From positions 26,001 through 90,000 of the forward strand of contig NZ_CANMDB010000005.1 in NCBI RefSeq assembly GCF_947496515.1: a stretch of 64,000 nucleotides of DNA, written 5' to 3'. The stretch's first letter is position 1. Each line of letters opens with the position of its first letter. Shown piece by piece: positions 28,684 to 38,313 of this stretch. The notes below the pieces were generated by a model. The model was not told the origin of the DNA, made no database searches, and worked only from the letters and a program-made list of their open reading frames with translations. The DNA comes from an uncultured Roseobacter sp. GTDB taxonomy: Bacteria; Pseudomonadota; Alphaproteobacteria; Rhodobacterales; Rhodobacteraceae. A program made the position numbers and the translations under genes.

Positions 28684-29867
28684 TCCTGTTCCTCGACTTC
28701 TGCCCGTTTGAAGGGTCCATATTCCGTCAGCACCTCAATCTCTTCCTCGATCGCGCTCCGCTCCGCCTTCAGATAGGTCCCGATGGCGTCGGCAAAACCG
28801 GCGTCACGCACCCAGTGCAGCGACCAGGTCGGTGTCGGCAAGTAGCCGCGGGCCAGCTTGTGCTCACCCTGCGCGCCCGCCTCTACCCTCGAAAGACCCT
28901 GCGCTATCGCAAAATCAATGGCGCGGTAGTAGCAGAGCTCAAAGTGCAGGCAAGGGTGATGCTCCGTACAGCCCCAGTAGCGGCCGTATAACGCCTGAGC
29001 CCCGATAAAGTTCAGTGCCCCGGCGATCCAGCACCCGTTTCGCTCTGCCATCACCAGTGCCATATCATCGCGCAGCCGCTCCTGCGCATGGTCGAAAAAG
29101 GCGCGGGTCAGATAGGGTGTTCCCCATTTGCGCGCGCCCGTGTCCTGATAGAACGTCCAAAAGGCATCCCAATGCTCGGGTTCCAGCGTATCGCCGGTAA
29201 ACGTGTGGATGGTCCCGCCAAAGGCGTCAGCCTTGCTGCGCTCCTTGCGGATATTCTTGCGCTTGCGCGAGCTGAGCGAGGCCAGGAAGCCATCGAAATC
29301 CGCGTAACCATCGTTGCACCAGTGAAACTGCTGGGTCTTGCGCAACATCAGCCCCATATCTTCGCCCGCGTGCGCTTCGTCCTCGGTACAAAAGGTCAGA
29401 TGCAGCGAGGACAGCCGGTTGCTTTCGGCCAGTTGCACGGCCCCCTGGATCAGGGCGGCGCGGCCTGTCTGCTCAAACCCCGGGCGGACAAGCAACCGAC
29501 GCCCGGTTGCGGGCGTGTGTGGCACCGCAATCTGAAGCTTGGGATAGTAGCGGCCACCGGCCCGCTCATACGCATGCGCCCAGTTGTGATCAAAGATGTA
29601 TTCGCCCTGGCTGTGGGATTTCGCGTACATGGGCGCCACGGCGATCAGCTGGCCTGCGGCATGGGCCGTCAGGTACTGCGGCTGCCAACCAGTGCCGGTC
29701 CCGACCGACCCGCTTTGTTCGAGCGCCAGCAGAAAGCGGTGCGTGGTGAAAGGATCATTCGGGCGCGCGCCCGACGTCGTCTCCGGACACGCGCAGGCAT
29801 CCCAGTCGCTGGCGCTGATCTCGCTCAGCGAGGGCAGAACCCGGATCTCGATTTCATGTTGGTGCAT
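28680..29867 (-). CDS. GNAT/FemAB-like peptidoglycan-related acyltransferase (DUF482)
   Basis: The 395-residue protein belongs to the family once called DUF482 or peptidogalycan biosynthesis protein. Landmarks are SDWDACACP near the start, [37 protein letters not shown] (about residues 88-125), [15 protein letters not shown], and [27 protein letters not shown]. The fold is FemX/GNAT-like, but the substrate has not been established. ATG 29867 has AAAGG eight bases upstream. It heads the unit with phhB and mscS. Confidence 0.85.
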   Translation of the reverse strand: MHQHEIEIRVLPSLSEISASDWDACACPETTSGARPNDPFTTHRFLLALEQSGSVGTGTGWQPQYLTAHAAGQLIAVAPMYAKSHSQGEYIFDHNWAHAYERAGGRYYPKLQIAVPHTPATGRRLLVRPGFEQTGRAALIQGAVQLAESNRLSSLHLTFCTEDEAHAGEDMGLMLRKTQQFHWCNDGYADFDGFLASLSSRKRKNIRKERSKADAFGGTIHTFTGDTLEPEHWDAFWTFYQDTGARKWGTPYLTRAFFDHAQERLRDDMALVMAERNGCWIAGALNFIGAQALYGRYWGCTEHHPCLHFELCYYRAIDFAIAQGLSRVEAGAQGEHKLARGYLPTPTWSLHWVRDAGFADAIGTYLKAERSAIEEEIEVLTEYGPFKRAEVEEQE

Positions 29868-29915
29868 GGACACAGCCTTTGATCTTCGCTCTACCTGTGT
29901 CCGAAGGTCAAAGGA

Positions 29916-30683
29916 TCAAGCATCAAGCGGTGGCTTGTAGCCCTCGAAGGTGATATTTTGCGCCACGCTGCGGGCCTGCGCTTCATCCTCGGGCGACCGG
30001 ACCGTCCAGCACAGCACAGCCGCACCCTCGGCCTTGAGAGCAGCAACGCGGGGGCGCGCCAGATCGTGCATATTGTGGCTGATGAAGCTGCACCCAAGAT
30101 CCCAGTAGTCGGGAACGCCGCGCAACCGTGCGCGGGTCTCCTCCGGCAGGGTCCAATCGCGCGCTTCAAAGGCGTCCGTGACAAGGCCGCGCGGGATTTC
30201 GGGGCAGAGTTCCGCCATGCGGGCCACCGAGTGGGGGTTGAAGGACATCACCGCCACGGGGCCTGCGTATCCTGCGAGGGCCAAGGCAATGGCCTGCTCC
30301 AGCGGGCCGATGGCGGGGCCCATGGCACCGTCCTGATCCTTGATCTCGATCAGCAACGGCACCTGCCCCGACACAAGGTCCAGCACCTCTGCCAGATCGG
30401 GGATCCCTTCGTGACCGCCGCGCAGCGGGACCTGTGCCAGATCTGCCGCAGAGCGGGCGCGCACGGGGCCCGACCCTTCGGCCAGCCGATCCAGCGTGGT
30501 ATCGTGAAACACCATCGCACGCGCATCCGCACTTTGCTGCAGGTCGATCTCTATTCCGTAGCCTGCAGCAATTGCCGCCCGCACGGCCGCGCGGCTGTTT
30601 TCGGGCCGCCCGGCGCTCAGATCGTGCAGCGCCCGGTGCGCCAGCGGCACACGCAGAAAGACATCAGGCAAAGACGGGGTCAT
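29916..30683 (-). CDS. Glycerophosphodiester phosphodiesterase family protein
   Basis: The 255-residue TIM-barrel protein starts with the GDPD motif LAHRALHDL (catalytic His near residue 16), ENSRAAVRAAIAAGYGIEIDLQQSAD (metal-binding Glu and Asp, about 28-52), the second catalytic His in MVFHDTTLDRL, and LLIEIKDQ. It hydrolyses glycerophosphodiesters to glycerol-3-phosphate. No signal peptide is seen, so it is likely cytoplasmic. The start overlaps the RidA stop in ATGA. Confidence 0.9.
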   Translation of the reverse strand: MTPSLPDVFLRVPLAHRALHDLSAGRPENSRAAVRAAIAAGYGIEIDLQQSADARAMVFHDTTLDRLAEGSGPVRARSAADLAQVPLRGGHEGIPDLAEVLDLVSGQVPLLIEIKDQDGAMGPAIGPLEQAIALALAGYAGPVAVMSFNPHSVARMAELCPEIPRGLVTDAFEARDWTLPEETRARLRGVPDYWDLGCSFISHNMHDLARPRVAALKAEGAAVLCWTVRSPEDEAQARSVAQNITFEGYKPPLDA

Positions 30684-31138
30684 GAGATCTCAAAGATGCC
30701 TTCGATCTCCACAGCCACCCCAAGCGGCAGAGACGCCGCCGAAACGGCGGAGCGCGCATGCCGCCCCATGTCACCGAGCGCTTCGACCAGAAAATCCGAC
30801 GCACCGTTCACCACCTTGGGCTGATCGGTGAAATAAGCCGTGGAATTCACAAAGCCCGTCAGCTTGAGCACCCGTTGCAACCGGTCGATGTCACCGTCGC
30901 AGGCCGCCTTGACCTGTGCCAACAGGCTGATGGCGCAAAGCCGCGCGGCGGCTGCCCCCCCCTCGACCTGCATGGTCTCGCCCAGCTTACCGGTCACCAG
31001 ACCGTCCGGCCCGTTGGAAATCTGCCCCGATACGTAGAGGATATTGCCTGCGCGCACGAAAGGCACGTAGTTGGCCGCAGGTGCGGGCGCGTCGGGCAGG
31101 GTAACGCCGAGATCAGCGAGACGGGAAGCAATGCTCAT
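30680..31138 (-). CDS. RidA/YjgF-family protein
   Basis: The 152-residue protein is of the longer RidA subgroup, with AANYVPFVRAGNILYVSGQISNGPDG (about residues 22-47), LAQVKAACDGDIDRLQRVLKLTGFVNS (about 74-100) and RSAVSAASLPLGVAVEIEGIFE, which includes the conserved Arg of enamine deaminases. It probably clears reactive enamines or imines. It is coupled to the GDPD gene. Confidence 0.9.
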   Translation of the reverse strand: MSIASRLADLGVTLPDAPAPAANYVPFVRAGNILYVSGQISNGPDGLVTGKLGETMQVEGGAAAARLCAISLLAQVKAACDGDIDRLQRVLKLTGFVNSTAYFTDQPKVVNGASDFLVEALGDMGRHARSAVSAASLPLGVAVEIEGIFEIS

Positions 31139-31439
31139 GGCAGGATCCTTTAAGTGCATGGCGCGGCCCGGGTGAGCCGCTGATGCGAAGTATGCGGATG
31201 CGTGCCCCGTGCACAAGCGCCAAGACCGATTTGCACGCCGAGAGAGCGCCGCAGCAGGCGGATCGGCATGAGCGATTTTTGCTCAGCTTCAAGCACATGC
31301 ACGCTCCGCTATAGACAGCTTGGCAGCCACCGCACTATGAGTCGCATGTCACTCAATCACCACAACTGCGTGATTCCCGCTGCCCCTGATCTAGGCTTTG
31401 CCGCCAAATACCTTAGCTATTGATTGTCGCTCTTACAGG
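31139..31439. other. Intergenic region between ridA-like gene and mlaA
   Basis: About 300 bases hold the divergent promoters for the two flanking genes. Short frames here lack ribosome sites and family resemblance. A small hairpin GAGCGATTTTTGCTC lies near 31270. Nothing else is recognised. Confidence 0.5.
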
Positions 31440-32228
31440 ATGATTCTCGTGCCCCTATCTCCCTCCTCCAAGGTCAGCGTGCGATCCGGCCTTGCTCTCG
31501 CGCTGGTGCTTTCGCTCGGCGCCTGTGCAACATCGCAGGATCCCGCGACCCGGACCAACGGGGTCAACGACCCTTATGAGACCCAGAACCGCCAGGTTCA
31601 TGCGTTCAACAAGGGGCTGGACACCAATCTCGTGCGGCCCGTGTCGCAAGCCTACGGCGTCGTGCCGGTGGAACTGCGTGATAGGGTGAATGATTTCTCC
31701 AAGAACCTGTCGATGCCGGGTGTCGCGGTTAACAGCCTGCTGCAGGGCGATCTTCGGGGCACGGGCCTTGCCACCGTTCGCTTCGTGATGAACACCACGA
31801 TCGGGCTGGGCGGGTTCTTTGACCCAGCGTCCGAGCTGCGGATCCCCGATCACGACACCGACTTTGGCGAAACGCTGAACGTCTGGGGTGCCGGTGAAGG
31901 TGCCTATGTGGAGCTGCCCGTCTTCGGTCCCTCGACCCAGCGGGACACCGCAGGGTTGATCGTCGACATCTTTACCAACCCGCTGCGCTACAGCGGTGCA
32001 GTGGAAAGCAACCCGGCTGTCCGGCCCACTGCCACCACCGCCTCCGTGCTCAACGACCGCGAGAAGTTCAGCGACACCATCGACGGCGTGCTCTATGAGA
32101 GCGCCGACAGCTACGCACGCTCGCGTTCCATCTATCTGCAAAACCGCCGGTTCGAGCTGGGCACCGAAAGCCCGCAGGAAATCGACCCCTTTGCACCAGA
32201 CCCCTATGAGGATCCTTATGCCGAGTAA
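31440..32228 (+). CDS. mlaA: MlaA/VacJ outer-membrane lipoprotein
   Basis: The 262-residue lipoprotein has a signal peptide with lipobox LSLGAC and the MlaA domain: NDPYETQNRQVHAFNKGLD (about residues 40-60), NTTIGLGGFFDPASELRI, DFGETLNVWGAGEGAYVELPVFGPST, LRYSGAVESN. It forms the outer-membrane part of the retrograde phospholipid transport system that keeps lipid asymmetry. ATG 31440 or GTG 31449 could start it; the latter has AGGA at better spacing. Its 3' end overlaps mlaC by 11 bases. The inner-membrane Mla ABC genes are not in the window. Confidence 0.92.
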   Translation: MILVPLSPSSKVSVRSGLALALVLSLGACATSQDPATRTNGVNDPYETQNRQVHAFNKGLDTNLVRPVSQAYGVVPVELRDRVNDFSKNLSMPGVAVNSLLQGDLRGTGLATVRFVMNTTIGLGGFFDPASELRIPDHDTDFGETLNVWGAGEGAYVELPVFGPSTQRDTAGLIVDIFTNPLRYSGAVESNPAVRPTATTASVLNDREKFSDTIDGVLYESADSYARSRSIYLQNRRFELGTESPQEIDPFAPDPYEDPYAE

Positions 32229-32820
32229 TCTTTCCCGCCGGGAATTCTTTGTCAGTTCCACTGTAGCTGCTGGTGTTCTGGCTGCCGGCCCCGCTGCGGC
32301 CCTCACCGAAGGAGAGGCCCGACAGCTCGTCGACCAGGTGGTTGCCGATATCGACCGGGTCATCACCTCCGGCGGATCCGAGGCCGCGATCCTGCGCGAA
32401 TTCGAAAAGCTGTTCCTGCGCTACGCGGATGTGAACATCATGGCGCAATACGCCCTTGGCGTGGACGGTCGCAGTGCCTCCAACGCACAGAAACGCGCCT
32501 TCAACGACGCCTTCACCACCTATATCACCCGGAAATACGGACGTCAGTTCCGCGATTTCATCGGGGGCCGGGTCGAGGTCAACGGCGCGCGGGCGATCCG
32601 CTCCGGCTATGAGATCGAGACGACGGCCTATCTGCGCGGTGACGGTCCTTTTGCGGTGAACTTCCATGTCTCCGACCGGTCCGGCTCGCTGAAGTTCTTC
32701 AATATCTATATTGAAGGGGTGAACCTGCTGCTCACCGAACGTGACGAGATCGGCGCCATGCTCGACCGGCGTGGCGGCAATATCGACGCGGTCATCAGTG
32801 ATCTGCGCAGCGCAGGCTAA
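32218..32820 (+). CDS. mlaC: MlaC-family periplasmic phospholipid-binding protein
   Basis: The 200-residue Ttg2D/MlaC protein has a twin-arginine signal (SRREFFVSSTVAAGVLAAGPAAA), unusual for classic MlaC but common in this group. It is followed by the MlaC domain: RYADVNIMAQYALG, FTTYITRKYGRQFRDFIGGRVEV and FFNIYIEGVNLLLTERDEIGAML. It shuttles phospholipids between MlaA and the inner-membrane complex. It overlaps mlaA, so the two outer components are co-expressed. Confidence 0.9.
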   Translation: MPSNLSRREFFVSSTVAAGVLAAGPAAALTEGEARQLVDQVVADIDRVITSGGSEAAILREFEKLFLRYADVNIMAQYALGVDGRSASNAQKRAFNDAFTTYITRKYGRQFRDFIGGRVEVNGARAIRSGYEIETTAYLRGDGPFAVNFHVSDRSGSLKFFNIYIEGVNLLLTERDEIGAMLDRRGGNIDAVISDLRSAG

Positions 32821-32857
32821 GTCACGCGATCCCTTTCGCTGACGTCACCGGATTTGG

Positions 32858-32895
32858 AAACGCGGCTCTGACATCACCGATGTCGGGCCGCGTTT
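32858..32895. terminator. Bidirectional terminator between mlaC and the PBP gene
   Basis: AAACGCGGC (32858-32866) pairs perfectly with GCCGCGTTT (32887-32895); the interior CTGACATC and GATGTCGG also pair. The long stem sits between convergent genes, with only short T or A runs. Confidence 0.75.
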
Positions 32896-32919
32896 GTCCT
32901 TGAGGCTAGTGTAACCGCG

Positions 32920-35097
32920 TTACCTGTCGCTGCCGCTTAGCCCGGGCTGATGGGTTTGCCCGCTTGAGCCACCGCCAAGAATGTCGCGCAAGAGCCCTTC
33001 AATCAGCCCGACGGGATTGCGGCTGGGCGTGGAGGGTGCTGGCGCGCGGACCTGACTTGAACCAGCGGGCTGGATCATCGGCAGCGGGCTCAGCGGGACC
33101 CCCTCGTGGATCCGCGACATGGTCTCGCGCCAGATGTCCGCGGGCAGCCCCGCACCTGTCACACCGGTCAACGGTGTGTTGTCGTCGTAGCCCATCCACA
33201 CGCCTGCCACATAATCCGCGGAGAAGCCGACGAACCAGGCATCCCGGGCGCTTTGTGTGGTGCCGGTCTTACCGGCAAGCTGACGCCCTCCGAACTGCGC
33301 CCGCTTGCCGGTGCCTTGCGAGACGACCTTCTCCATCATGTAGATCAGCTGCCGCGCCGCTTCCTCCTGCACTACGCGCTCGCCGATGCCGCCGCCGGTG
33401 CCCATCAGGGGCGTGTCCTCGCCCAGCAGGCGCAGTTCGACCAGCCCGTAGGGCTGCACGGAGGAGCCGCCGTTGAGGATGCCCGCGTAGGCCCCCGTCA
33501 TCTCGATGAGCGTGCTTTCCGAGACACCAAGCGCCAGCGCCGGGCCAGCGGCCAGATCACTTTCCAGACCAAAGTCGCTGGCCACCTGACGCACCACATC
33601 ACGGCCCACGAACTCGGAGATCTTCACGGCAGGGATGTTCAGACTGTCCGCCAGCGCGCGGGTCAGCGACACCTTGCCGTAGAACTGCTTGGAGTAGTTG
33701 CGCGGCGACCACGGGCCGGAGCCGGGGATGTTGATGGTCAGCGGCTCGTCGGTCACGGTGTCATTGGGCGAGTAGCCCAGATCCAGTGCGGCCGCGTAGA
33801 TGAAGGGCTTGAAGGCCGAGCCCGTCTGCCGGTTTGCCTGGACCGCGCGGTTGAACGCGCCCGCCACTTTGGTTTGCCGCCCGCCGACCATGGCGCGCAC
33901 CGCCCCGTCCGCGGACATCACGACGATCGCGGCCTGGGCCTTGCTGCCCTCCCGCACCTGATTTTCAAAGACGGACCGCATGGCCTCGTCCGCTGCGCGC
34001 TGAATACCGGCGTCGAGCGTGGTCTTGATGATCACATCCTCGGTGGTGTTGCGCGTAAAGAACTCCGGCCCGGAGGACATGACCCAATCGGCGAAATACC
34101 CCCCGGCACGGGCCTCTGCGGCCCGAGACAGCTGTGCTGGGTTGGCCTGTGCCGTGCGGGCTTCGGTATCGCTCAGATAGCCCTGTTCCTTCATCAGCCG
34201 CACGATGGTCGCCGCCCGGTTCTGGGAACGGGCCAGATCGTTGGTGGGCGCAAAGCGTGTGGGGGCCACCAGCAGGCCCGCCAGCATCGCAGCCTCTGCC
34301 GCCGTTACATTCGCGGCTGATTTGCCAAAGTACCGCTGGCTCGCTGCTTCGAACCCGCGCGCGCCGGCACCCAGAAAGGCGCGGTTCATGTAGATGGTCA
34401 GGATCTCGTCCTTGGAATATTTCGCCTCCATCGCCAGCGCATAGATCGCTTCGCTGGCCTTGCGTTTGATGGTCCCGCGGCGGCAGTCCGTTTCGTACTC
34501 CGCCTCCGTCTGGATCTCGGGGTCATAAGGCACACCAAGACAGAGCAACTTGGCCGTCTGCTGTGTGATGGTCGAACCGCCGTGACCGGACAGCGGGCTG
34601 CGCCCTTCGCTCAGGTTGATGCGGATGGCACTGGCGATGCCCCGCGGGCTGAGGCCGAAATGGCTGTAGAACCGCTTGTCCTCTGTTGCGATGATCGCAT
34701 GCCGCAGATGCGGCGACACCGTTTGCGCCGTGATGGCCCCGCCGAACTGATCGCCGCGCCAGGCAAAAACCTGGCCTTCCCGGTCGAGCAGTGTCACCGA
34801 CCCGCGCGCCCGGCCGTCCAGCAAGGCATTCACATCCGGCAACGTCGTATAATAGTAGCCGACCATCAGCCCCAGGATCAGGCAGGCAACCGCGCCAAGC
34901 CGCCACGTGATCCGCCAGATAAGCCGCAGAAACCAGTGAAGAATACGTGACAGAAAACCGCGGCGACGCGCGACCGGCTTGCGCCGGGCGGTCCGTCGTG
35001 CGGGCTGGGACTTGCGCGTGGTCTTGGCCTTGCGCTTGGCAGGTGCCGCGCGTTTGTCGGCGACCAAGGGCCGCCTGCCTTTACGTGAATCACTCAT
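32920..35097 (-). CDS. Class A penicillin-binding protein, PBP1A family
   Basis: The 725-residue bifunctional peptidoglycan synthase has a basic cytoplasmic tail (many Lys/Arg, residues 1-46) and one membrane segment (about 66-88). A GT51 transglycosylase domain follows, with catalytic Glu in IIATEDKRFYSHFG and GGSTITQQTAKLL. The transpeptidase has the active Ser in TGSAFKPF, SLN in ADSLNIP and KTG in AGKTGTTQSARDAW. It polymerises and crosslinks the wall in the periplasm. A Pro/Gly-rich C-tail ends it. It is divergent from glnK across 254 bases holding a strong inverted repeat. Confidence 0.94.
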   Translation of the reverse strand: MSDSRKGRRPLVADKRAAPAKRKAKTTRKSQPARRTARRKPVARRRGFLSRILHWFLRLIWRITWRLGAVACLILGLMVGYYYTTLPDVNALLDGRARGSVTLLDREGQVFAWRGDQFGGAITAQTVSPHLRHAIIATEDKRFYSHFGLSPRGIASAIRINLSEGRSPLSGHGGSTITQQTAKLLCLGVPYDPEIQTEAEYETDCRRGTIKRKASEAIYALAMEAKYSKDEILTIYMNRAFLGAGARGFEAASQRYFGKSAANVTAAEAAMLAGLLVAPTRFAPTNDLARSQNRAATIVRLMKEQGYLSDTEARTAQANPAQLSRAAEARAGGYFADWVMSSGPEFFTRNTTEDVIIKTTLDAGIQRAADEAMRSVFENQVREGSKAQAAIVVMSADGAVRAMVGGRQTKVAGAFNRAVQANRQTGSAFKPFIYAAALDLGYSPNDTVTDEPLTINIPGSGPWSPRNYSKQFYGKVSLTRALADSLNIPAVKISEFVGRDVVRQVASDFGLESDLAAGPALALGVSESTLIEMTGAYAGILNGGSSVQPYGLVELRLLGEDTPLMGTGGGIGERVVQEEAARQLIYMMEKVVSQGTGKRAQFGGRQLAGKTGTTQSARDAWFVGFSADYVAGVWMGYDDNTPLTGVTGAGLPADIWRETMSRIHEGVPLSPLPMIQPAGSSQVRAPAPSTPSRNPVGLIEGLLRDILGGGSSGQTHQPGLSGSDR

Positions 35098-35199
35098 AAG
35101 AACCTGCCCGGCTCATTGTTGTTTTTTACACCCTAGCTCTTTGGCGAGAGATTGTTGAGGGATCACAACACCGGCACCCGTTAATTATTTGCACTTTTT

Positions 35200-35225
35200 T
35201 TGTGCGATTTTTAAATATCGCACAA
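35200..35225. promoter_or_regulatory. Inverted repeat, candidate operator upstream of glnK
   Basis: TTGTGCGAT (35200-35208) and ATCGCACAA (35217-35225) are perfect nine-base arms with an eight-base AT spacer. A TGCAC (35190-35194) separated by seven Ts from GTGCG (35202-35206) overlaps it and faintly recalls NtrC sites. It lies in an AT-rich stretch between the PBP gene and glnK. The bound factor is unknown. Confidence 0.55.
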
Positions 35226-35351
35226 TTCACAGGCAAATGTGAGGCGTTTTGGGAGGAACACCGCCGGTGAAACTTCCATGTTCCGCGCGCCGTGGCGTCT
35301 TCTTCACGCGCAAGCATCGCAGCTCCGGCTGCCAAGTGAAGGGGATGTTAG

Positions 35352-35690
<339 letters not shown>

Positions 35691-35721
35691 GCGCGGCGCA
35701 TCAATCAGGGATATATCACTC

Positions 35722-37035
35722 ATGAAGTTTCTCAACACTCTTGCCCCGGCCGCCGCGCTCATCGCGCTGCCGTCGTTGGCACTGGCTCAGGACGCCGCAC
35801 CCGGTTTCGATGAAATCGGCCCCTATATCATGACAACACTGCTGTTCCTCGTGGGCGGCTTTCTGGTGTTCTGGATGGCAGCCGGGTTTGCCATGCTCGA
35901 AGCGGGCCTGGTACGGTCCAAAAACGTCACCATGCAGCTGACCAAGAACATCGCGCTCTTTTCCATCGCGGCGATCATGTATTGGTTCATCGGCTTCAAC
36001 CTCATGTATCCCGGTGATTTCAACGGCTATCTGGCCTTCAGCATCACGCCGACCGTTCTGGAACCTGTGGGCCTGGCGGCAGCAGATGCCTCGCTGGACT
36101 ACGCATCTGTCGCGTCGGATTTCTTCTTCCAGCTGATGTTTGTCGCCGCGACGGCCTCGATTGTCTCGGGCGTTCTTGCCGAGCGGATCAAGCTGTGGCC
36201 CTTCCTGATCTTCGTTGTCGTTCTGACCGGGGTCTTCTACCCGATTTCGGGCGCGTGGCAGTGGGGCGGCGGCTGGTTGTCCGCAGCAGGCTTCAACGAT
36301 TTCGCCGGCTCCACCATCGTGCACTCCGTCGGGGGATGGGCGGCACTTGCCGGGGCGCTGATCCTCGGGCCACGGCTGGGCAAGTACAAGGACGGTCGGG
36401 TCAACCCAATGCCCGGATCGAACCTTGCACTGGCCACGCTGGGCACGTTCATCCTGTGGCTCGGTTGGTTCGGCTTTAACGGCGGCTCGCAGCTTGCGGC
36501 GGGCACCGTGGGCGATATCACAGATGTCGGCCGTATCTTTGCCAACACCAATATGGCAGCAGCCTCCGGTGCGATCGCGGCACTTATCCTGACCCAGATC
36601 CTCTACAAGAAGGTTGATCTGACGATGGTGCTCAACGGATGTCTGGCGGGCCTCGTCTCCATCACGGCCGAGCCTCTGGCGCCAACAATGTTCGGCGCAC
36701 TCTGGATCGGTGCCATTGGTGGTGTGATCGTGGTCTTCACCGTGCCGATGCTCGACAAGCTCAAGATCGACGATGTGGTCGGCGCGATCCCGGTGCACCT
36801 CTTTGCGGGTATCTGGGGCACCATCGCGGTCGTCTTCTACAACGGCGATGCGACCTTGACCGCACAGCTGACCGGCATCGTCGCCTACGGTGTGTTCACC
36901 TTTGTGGCGTCGCTGATCCTGTGGCTCATCCTCAAGGCAGTCCTGGGCATCCGGGTCAGCGAAGAGGCGGAAATCAACGGGCTCGACACGTCCGAGCTTG
37001 GGATGGAAGCCTACCCGGATTTCTCCAAAGGCTAA
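35722..37035 (+). CDS. amtB: Ammonium transporter AmtB
   Basis: The 437-residue Amt/Rh channel has a cleavable signal peptide (residues 1-22, ending SLALAQ) and eleven transmembrane segments. Landmarks are AGFAMLEAGLVRSKN, WQWGGGWLSAAGFNDFAGSTIVHSVGGWAALAGALILGPRLG (about residues 175-218, with the first pore His), and VGAIPVHLFAGIWGT with the second pore His. It takes up ammonium and is blocked by GlnK. It follows glnK by 31 bases, the classic nitrogen-regulated pair, and ends in a strong terminator. Confidence 0.95.
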   Translation: MKFLNTLAPAAALIALPSLALAQDAAPGFDEIGPYIMTTLLFLVGGFLVFWMAAGFAMLEAGLVRSKNVTMQLTKNIALFSIAAIMYWFIGFNLMYPGDFNGYLAFSITPTVLEPVGLAAADASLDYASVASDFFFQLMFVAATASIVSGVLAERIKLWPFLIFVVVLTGVFYPISGAWQWGGGWLSAAGFNDFAGSTIVHSVGGWAALAGALILGPRLGKYKDGRVNPMPGSNLALATLGTFILWLGWFGFNGGSQLAAGTVGDITDVGRIFANTNMAAASGAIAALILTQILYKKVDLTMVLNGCLAGLVSITAEPLAPTMFGALWIGAIGGVIVVFTVPMLDKLKIDDVVGAIPVHLFAGIWGTIAVVFYNGDATLTAQLTGIVAYGVFTFVASLILWLILKAVLGIRVSEEAEINGLDTSELGMEAYPDFSKG

Positions 37036-37060
37036 GCCTGCGGAAAGATCGGAAAACGAC

Positions 37061-37090
37061 AAAACCCGGGCGCAACCGCCCGGGTTTTTT
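37061..37090. terminator. Terminator downstream of amtB
   Basis: CCCGGGCG (37065-37072) pairs with CGCCCGGG (37077-37084) around a four-base loop. AAAA precedes and TTTTTT follows, so it also serves the convergent aminotransferase gene. Confidence 0.88.
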
Positions 37091-37128
37091 GCATCCTGTA
37101 AGCCTCTTCGCCCGGAGGGGAGGCTGGG

Positions 37129-38313
37129 TCAGATCCCCACGTCGATGATCGCCTTTGCCAGCAGTGGCACGGTCTCGCGGTTCAGGCCCGCGATGTTCAT
37201 CCGGCTGTCCGCGACCATGTAAATCCCGTGCTGCTCCCGCATCTCGGCCACCTTCTCCGGTGTCGTGCCCAGCCGCGAGAACATGCCCCGGTGTTGCGCC
37301 AGAAAGCCGAAGCGGTCCGAGCCTGACAGCCGTTGCAGCTCGCTGGCCAGCTCGTGGCGCAGGCCCAGCATGCTCTCACGCACGTCGTTGAGCTCCGTCT
37401 CCCAGTCCGCCCGCAGCGCATCGTCGTTCAGGATCATGGTCACCAGCCGCGCGCCGTGATCGGGCGGAAAGGAGAAATTCTGACGGTTGAGAAAGGCAAG
37501 CGTCTCCTGATTGAGCTTGCGCGCCTCCGCCTCCTGGCTGATGGCCATCAACAGGCCTGTGCGTTCGCGGTAGATCCCAAAATTCTTGGAGCAGCTGGCC
37601 GCAATCAGGCATTCAGGCACCGAAGAGGCCACCAGCCGGGTCGCCTCTGCGTCCTCCTCCAGCCCTTCGCCAAAGCCCTGATAGGCGATGTCGATCATCG
37701 GCACAGCGCCAGAGCTAAGCAGCAGATCCACCACGGCCTGCCAGTCTGTCATGGTCAGATTGGCACCAGTCGGATTGTGGCAACACCCGTGTAACAGCAC
37801 CACGTCACCTCTGCGCACCGCCGCAAGATCCTGCATCATCCCGTCGACGTCCACGCCACGGCTGTCCGCGTCAAAGTACCGGTAGGGGACGGCCTCGATC
37901 CCAAGATAGCTCAGGATCGACAGGTGATTGGGCCAGGTTGGATCAGAGACGAAAACCCGCGCGTCGGGGTTCGCCATCTGCACGAGTTCAAAGGCCTGAC
38001 GGACCGCCCCCGTGCCACCCGGTGTAGCCACAGCGGAGATCGTCTCCCGCGGCACATGCCCGCCCAGCACCAGCTGGATCATGGCATCCGAAAAGGCCGG
38101 ATCACCGGCGAGGCTGGTGTAGACCTTGCTGTCCTGGGTCTGCCAAAGTTGCTCTTCTGCGGATTTGACGGCGCGCATAACGGGTGTCAGCCCGGTGGCG
38201 TCCTTGTAGACGCCGACACCCAGATCGATCTTGGTGGGGCGCGGATCGTCCTTGAAAAGCTGCATCAGCGTCAGGATGCCATCGGCGGGGCGGGGTTTCA
38301 GCGTCTCGAACAT
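37129..38313 (-). CDS. Aromatic/aspartate aminotransferase
   Basis: The 394-residue class I PLP aminotransferase of the AspC/TyrB group begins MFETLKPRPADGILTLMQLFKDDPRP and includes the DLGVGVYKDATGLTPVM motif. It also has VLLHGCCHNPTGANLT (about residues 172-187) and the PLP Lys in AASCSKNFGIYRERTGLL (about residue 243). It transaminates aspartate or aromatic amino acids with 2-oxoglutarate. Its start overlaps the sseA stop by one base (TGATG), so the two are coupled; with SseA it could form a cysteine-transamination/mercaptopyruvate route, which is inference. Confidence 0.92.
   Translation of the reverse strand: MFETLKPRPADGILTLMQLFKDDPRPTKIDLGVGVYKDATGLTPVMRAVKSAEEQLWQTQDSKVYTSLAGDPAFSDAMIQLVLGGHVPRETISAVATPGGTGAVRQAFELVQMANPDARVFVSDPTWPNHLSILSYLGIEAVPYRYFDADSRGVDVDGMMQDLAAVRRGDVVLLHGCCHNPTGANLTMTDWQAVVDLLLSSGAVPMIDIAYQGFGEGLEEDAEATRLVASSVPECLIAASCSKNFGIYRERTGLLMAISQEAEARKLNQETLAFLNRQNFSFPPDHGARLVTMILNDDALRADWETELNDVRESMLGLRHELASELQRLSGSDRFGFLAQHRGMFSRLGTTPEKVAEMREQHGIYMVADSRMNIAGLNRETVPLLAKAIIDVGI

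Noticed and set aside
33106..34320. 404-codon open frame antisense to the PBP1A gene
   Set aside because: Low-complexity Gly/Arg/His composition typical of the complement of a GC-rich gene; the PBP motifs are on the other strand.
35101..35351. Sigma-54 promoter for glnK-amtB
   Set aside because: I looked for TGGC-N8-TTGC spacing and found only a poor match (TTGGCGAGAGATTGTT) without the -12 GC.
35716..37062. 448-codon open frame antisense to amtB
   Set aside because: It is the mirror of a strongly coding membrane protein, rich in His, Asp and Arg, with no family resemblance; amtB is certain.
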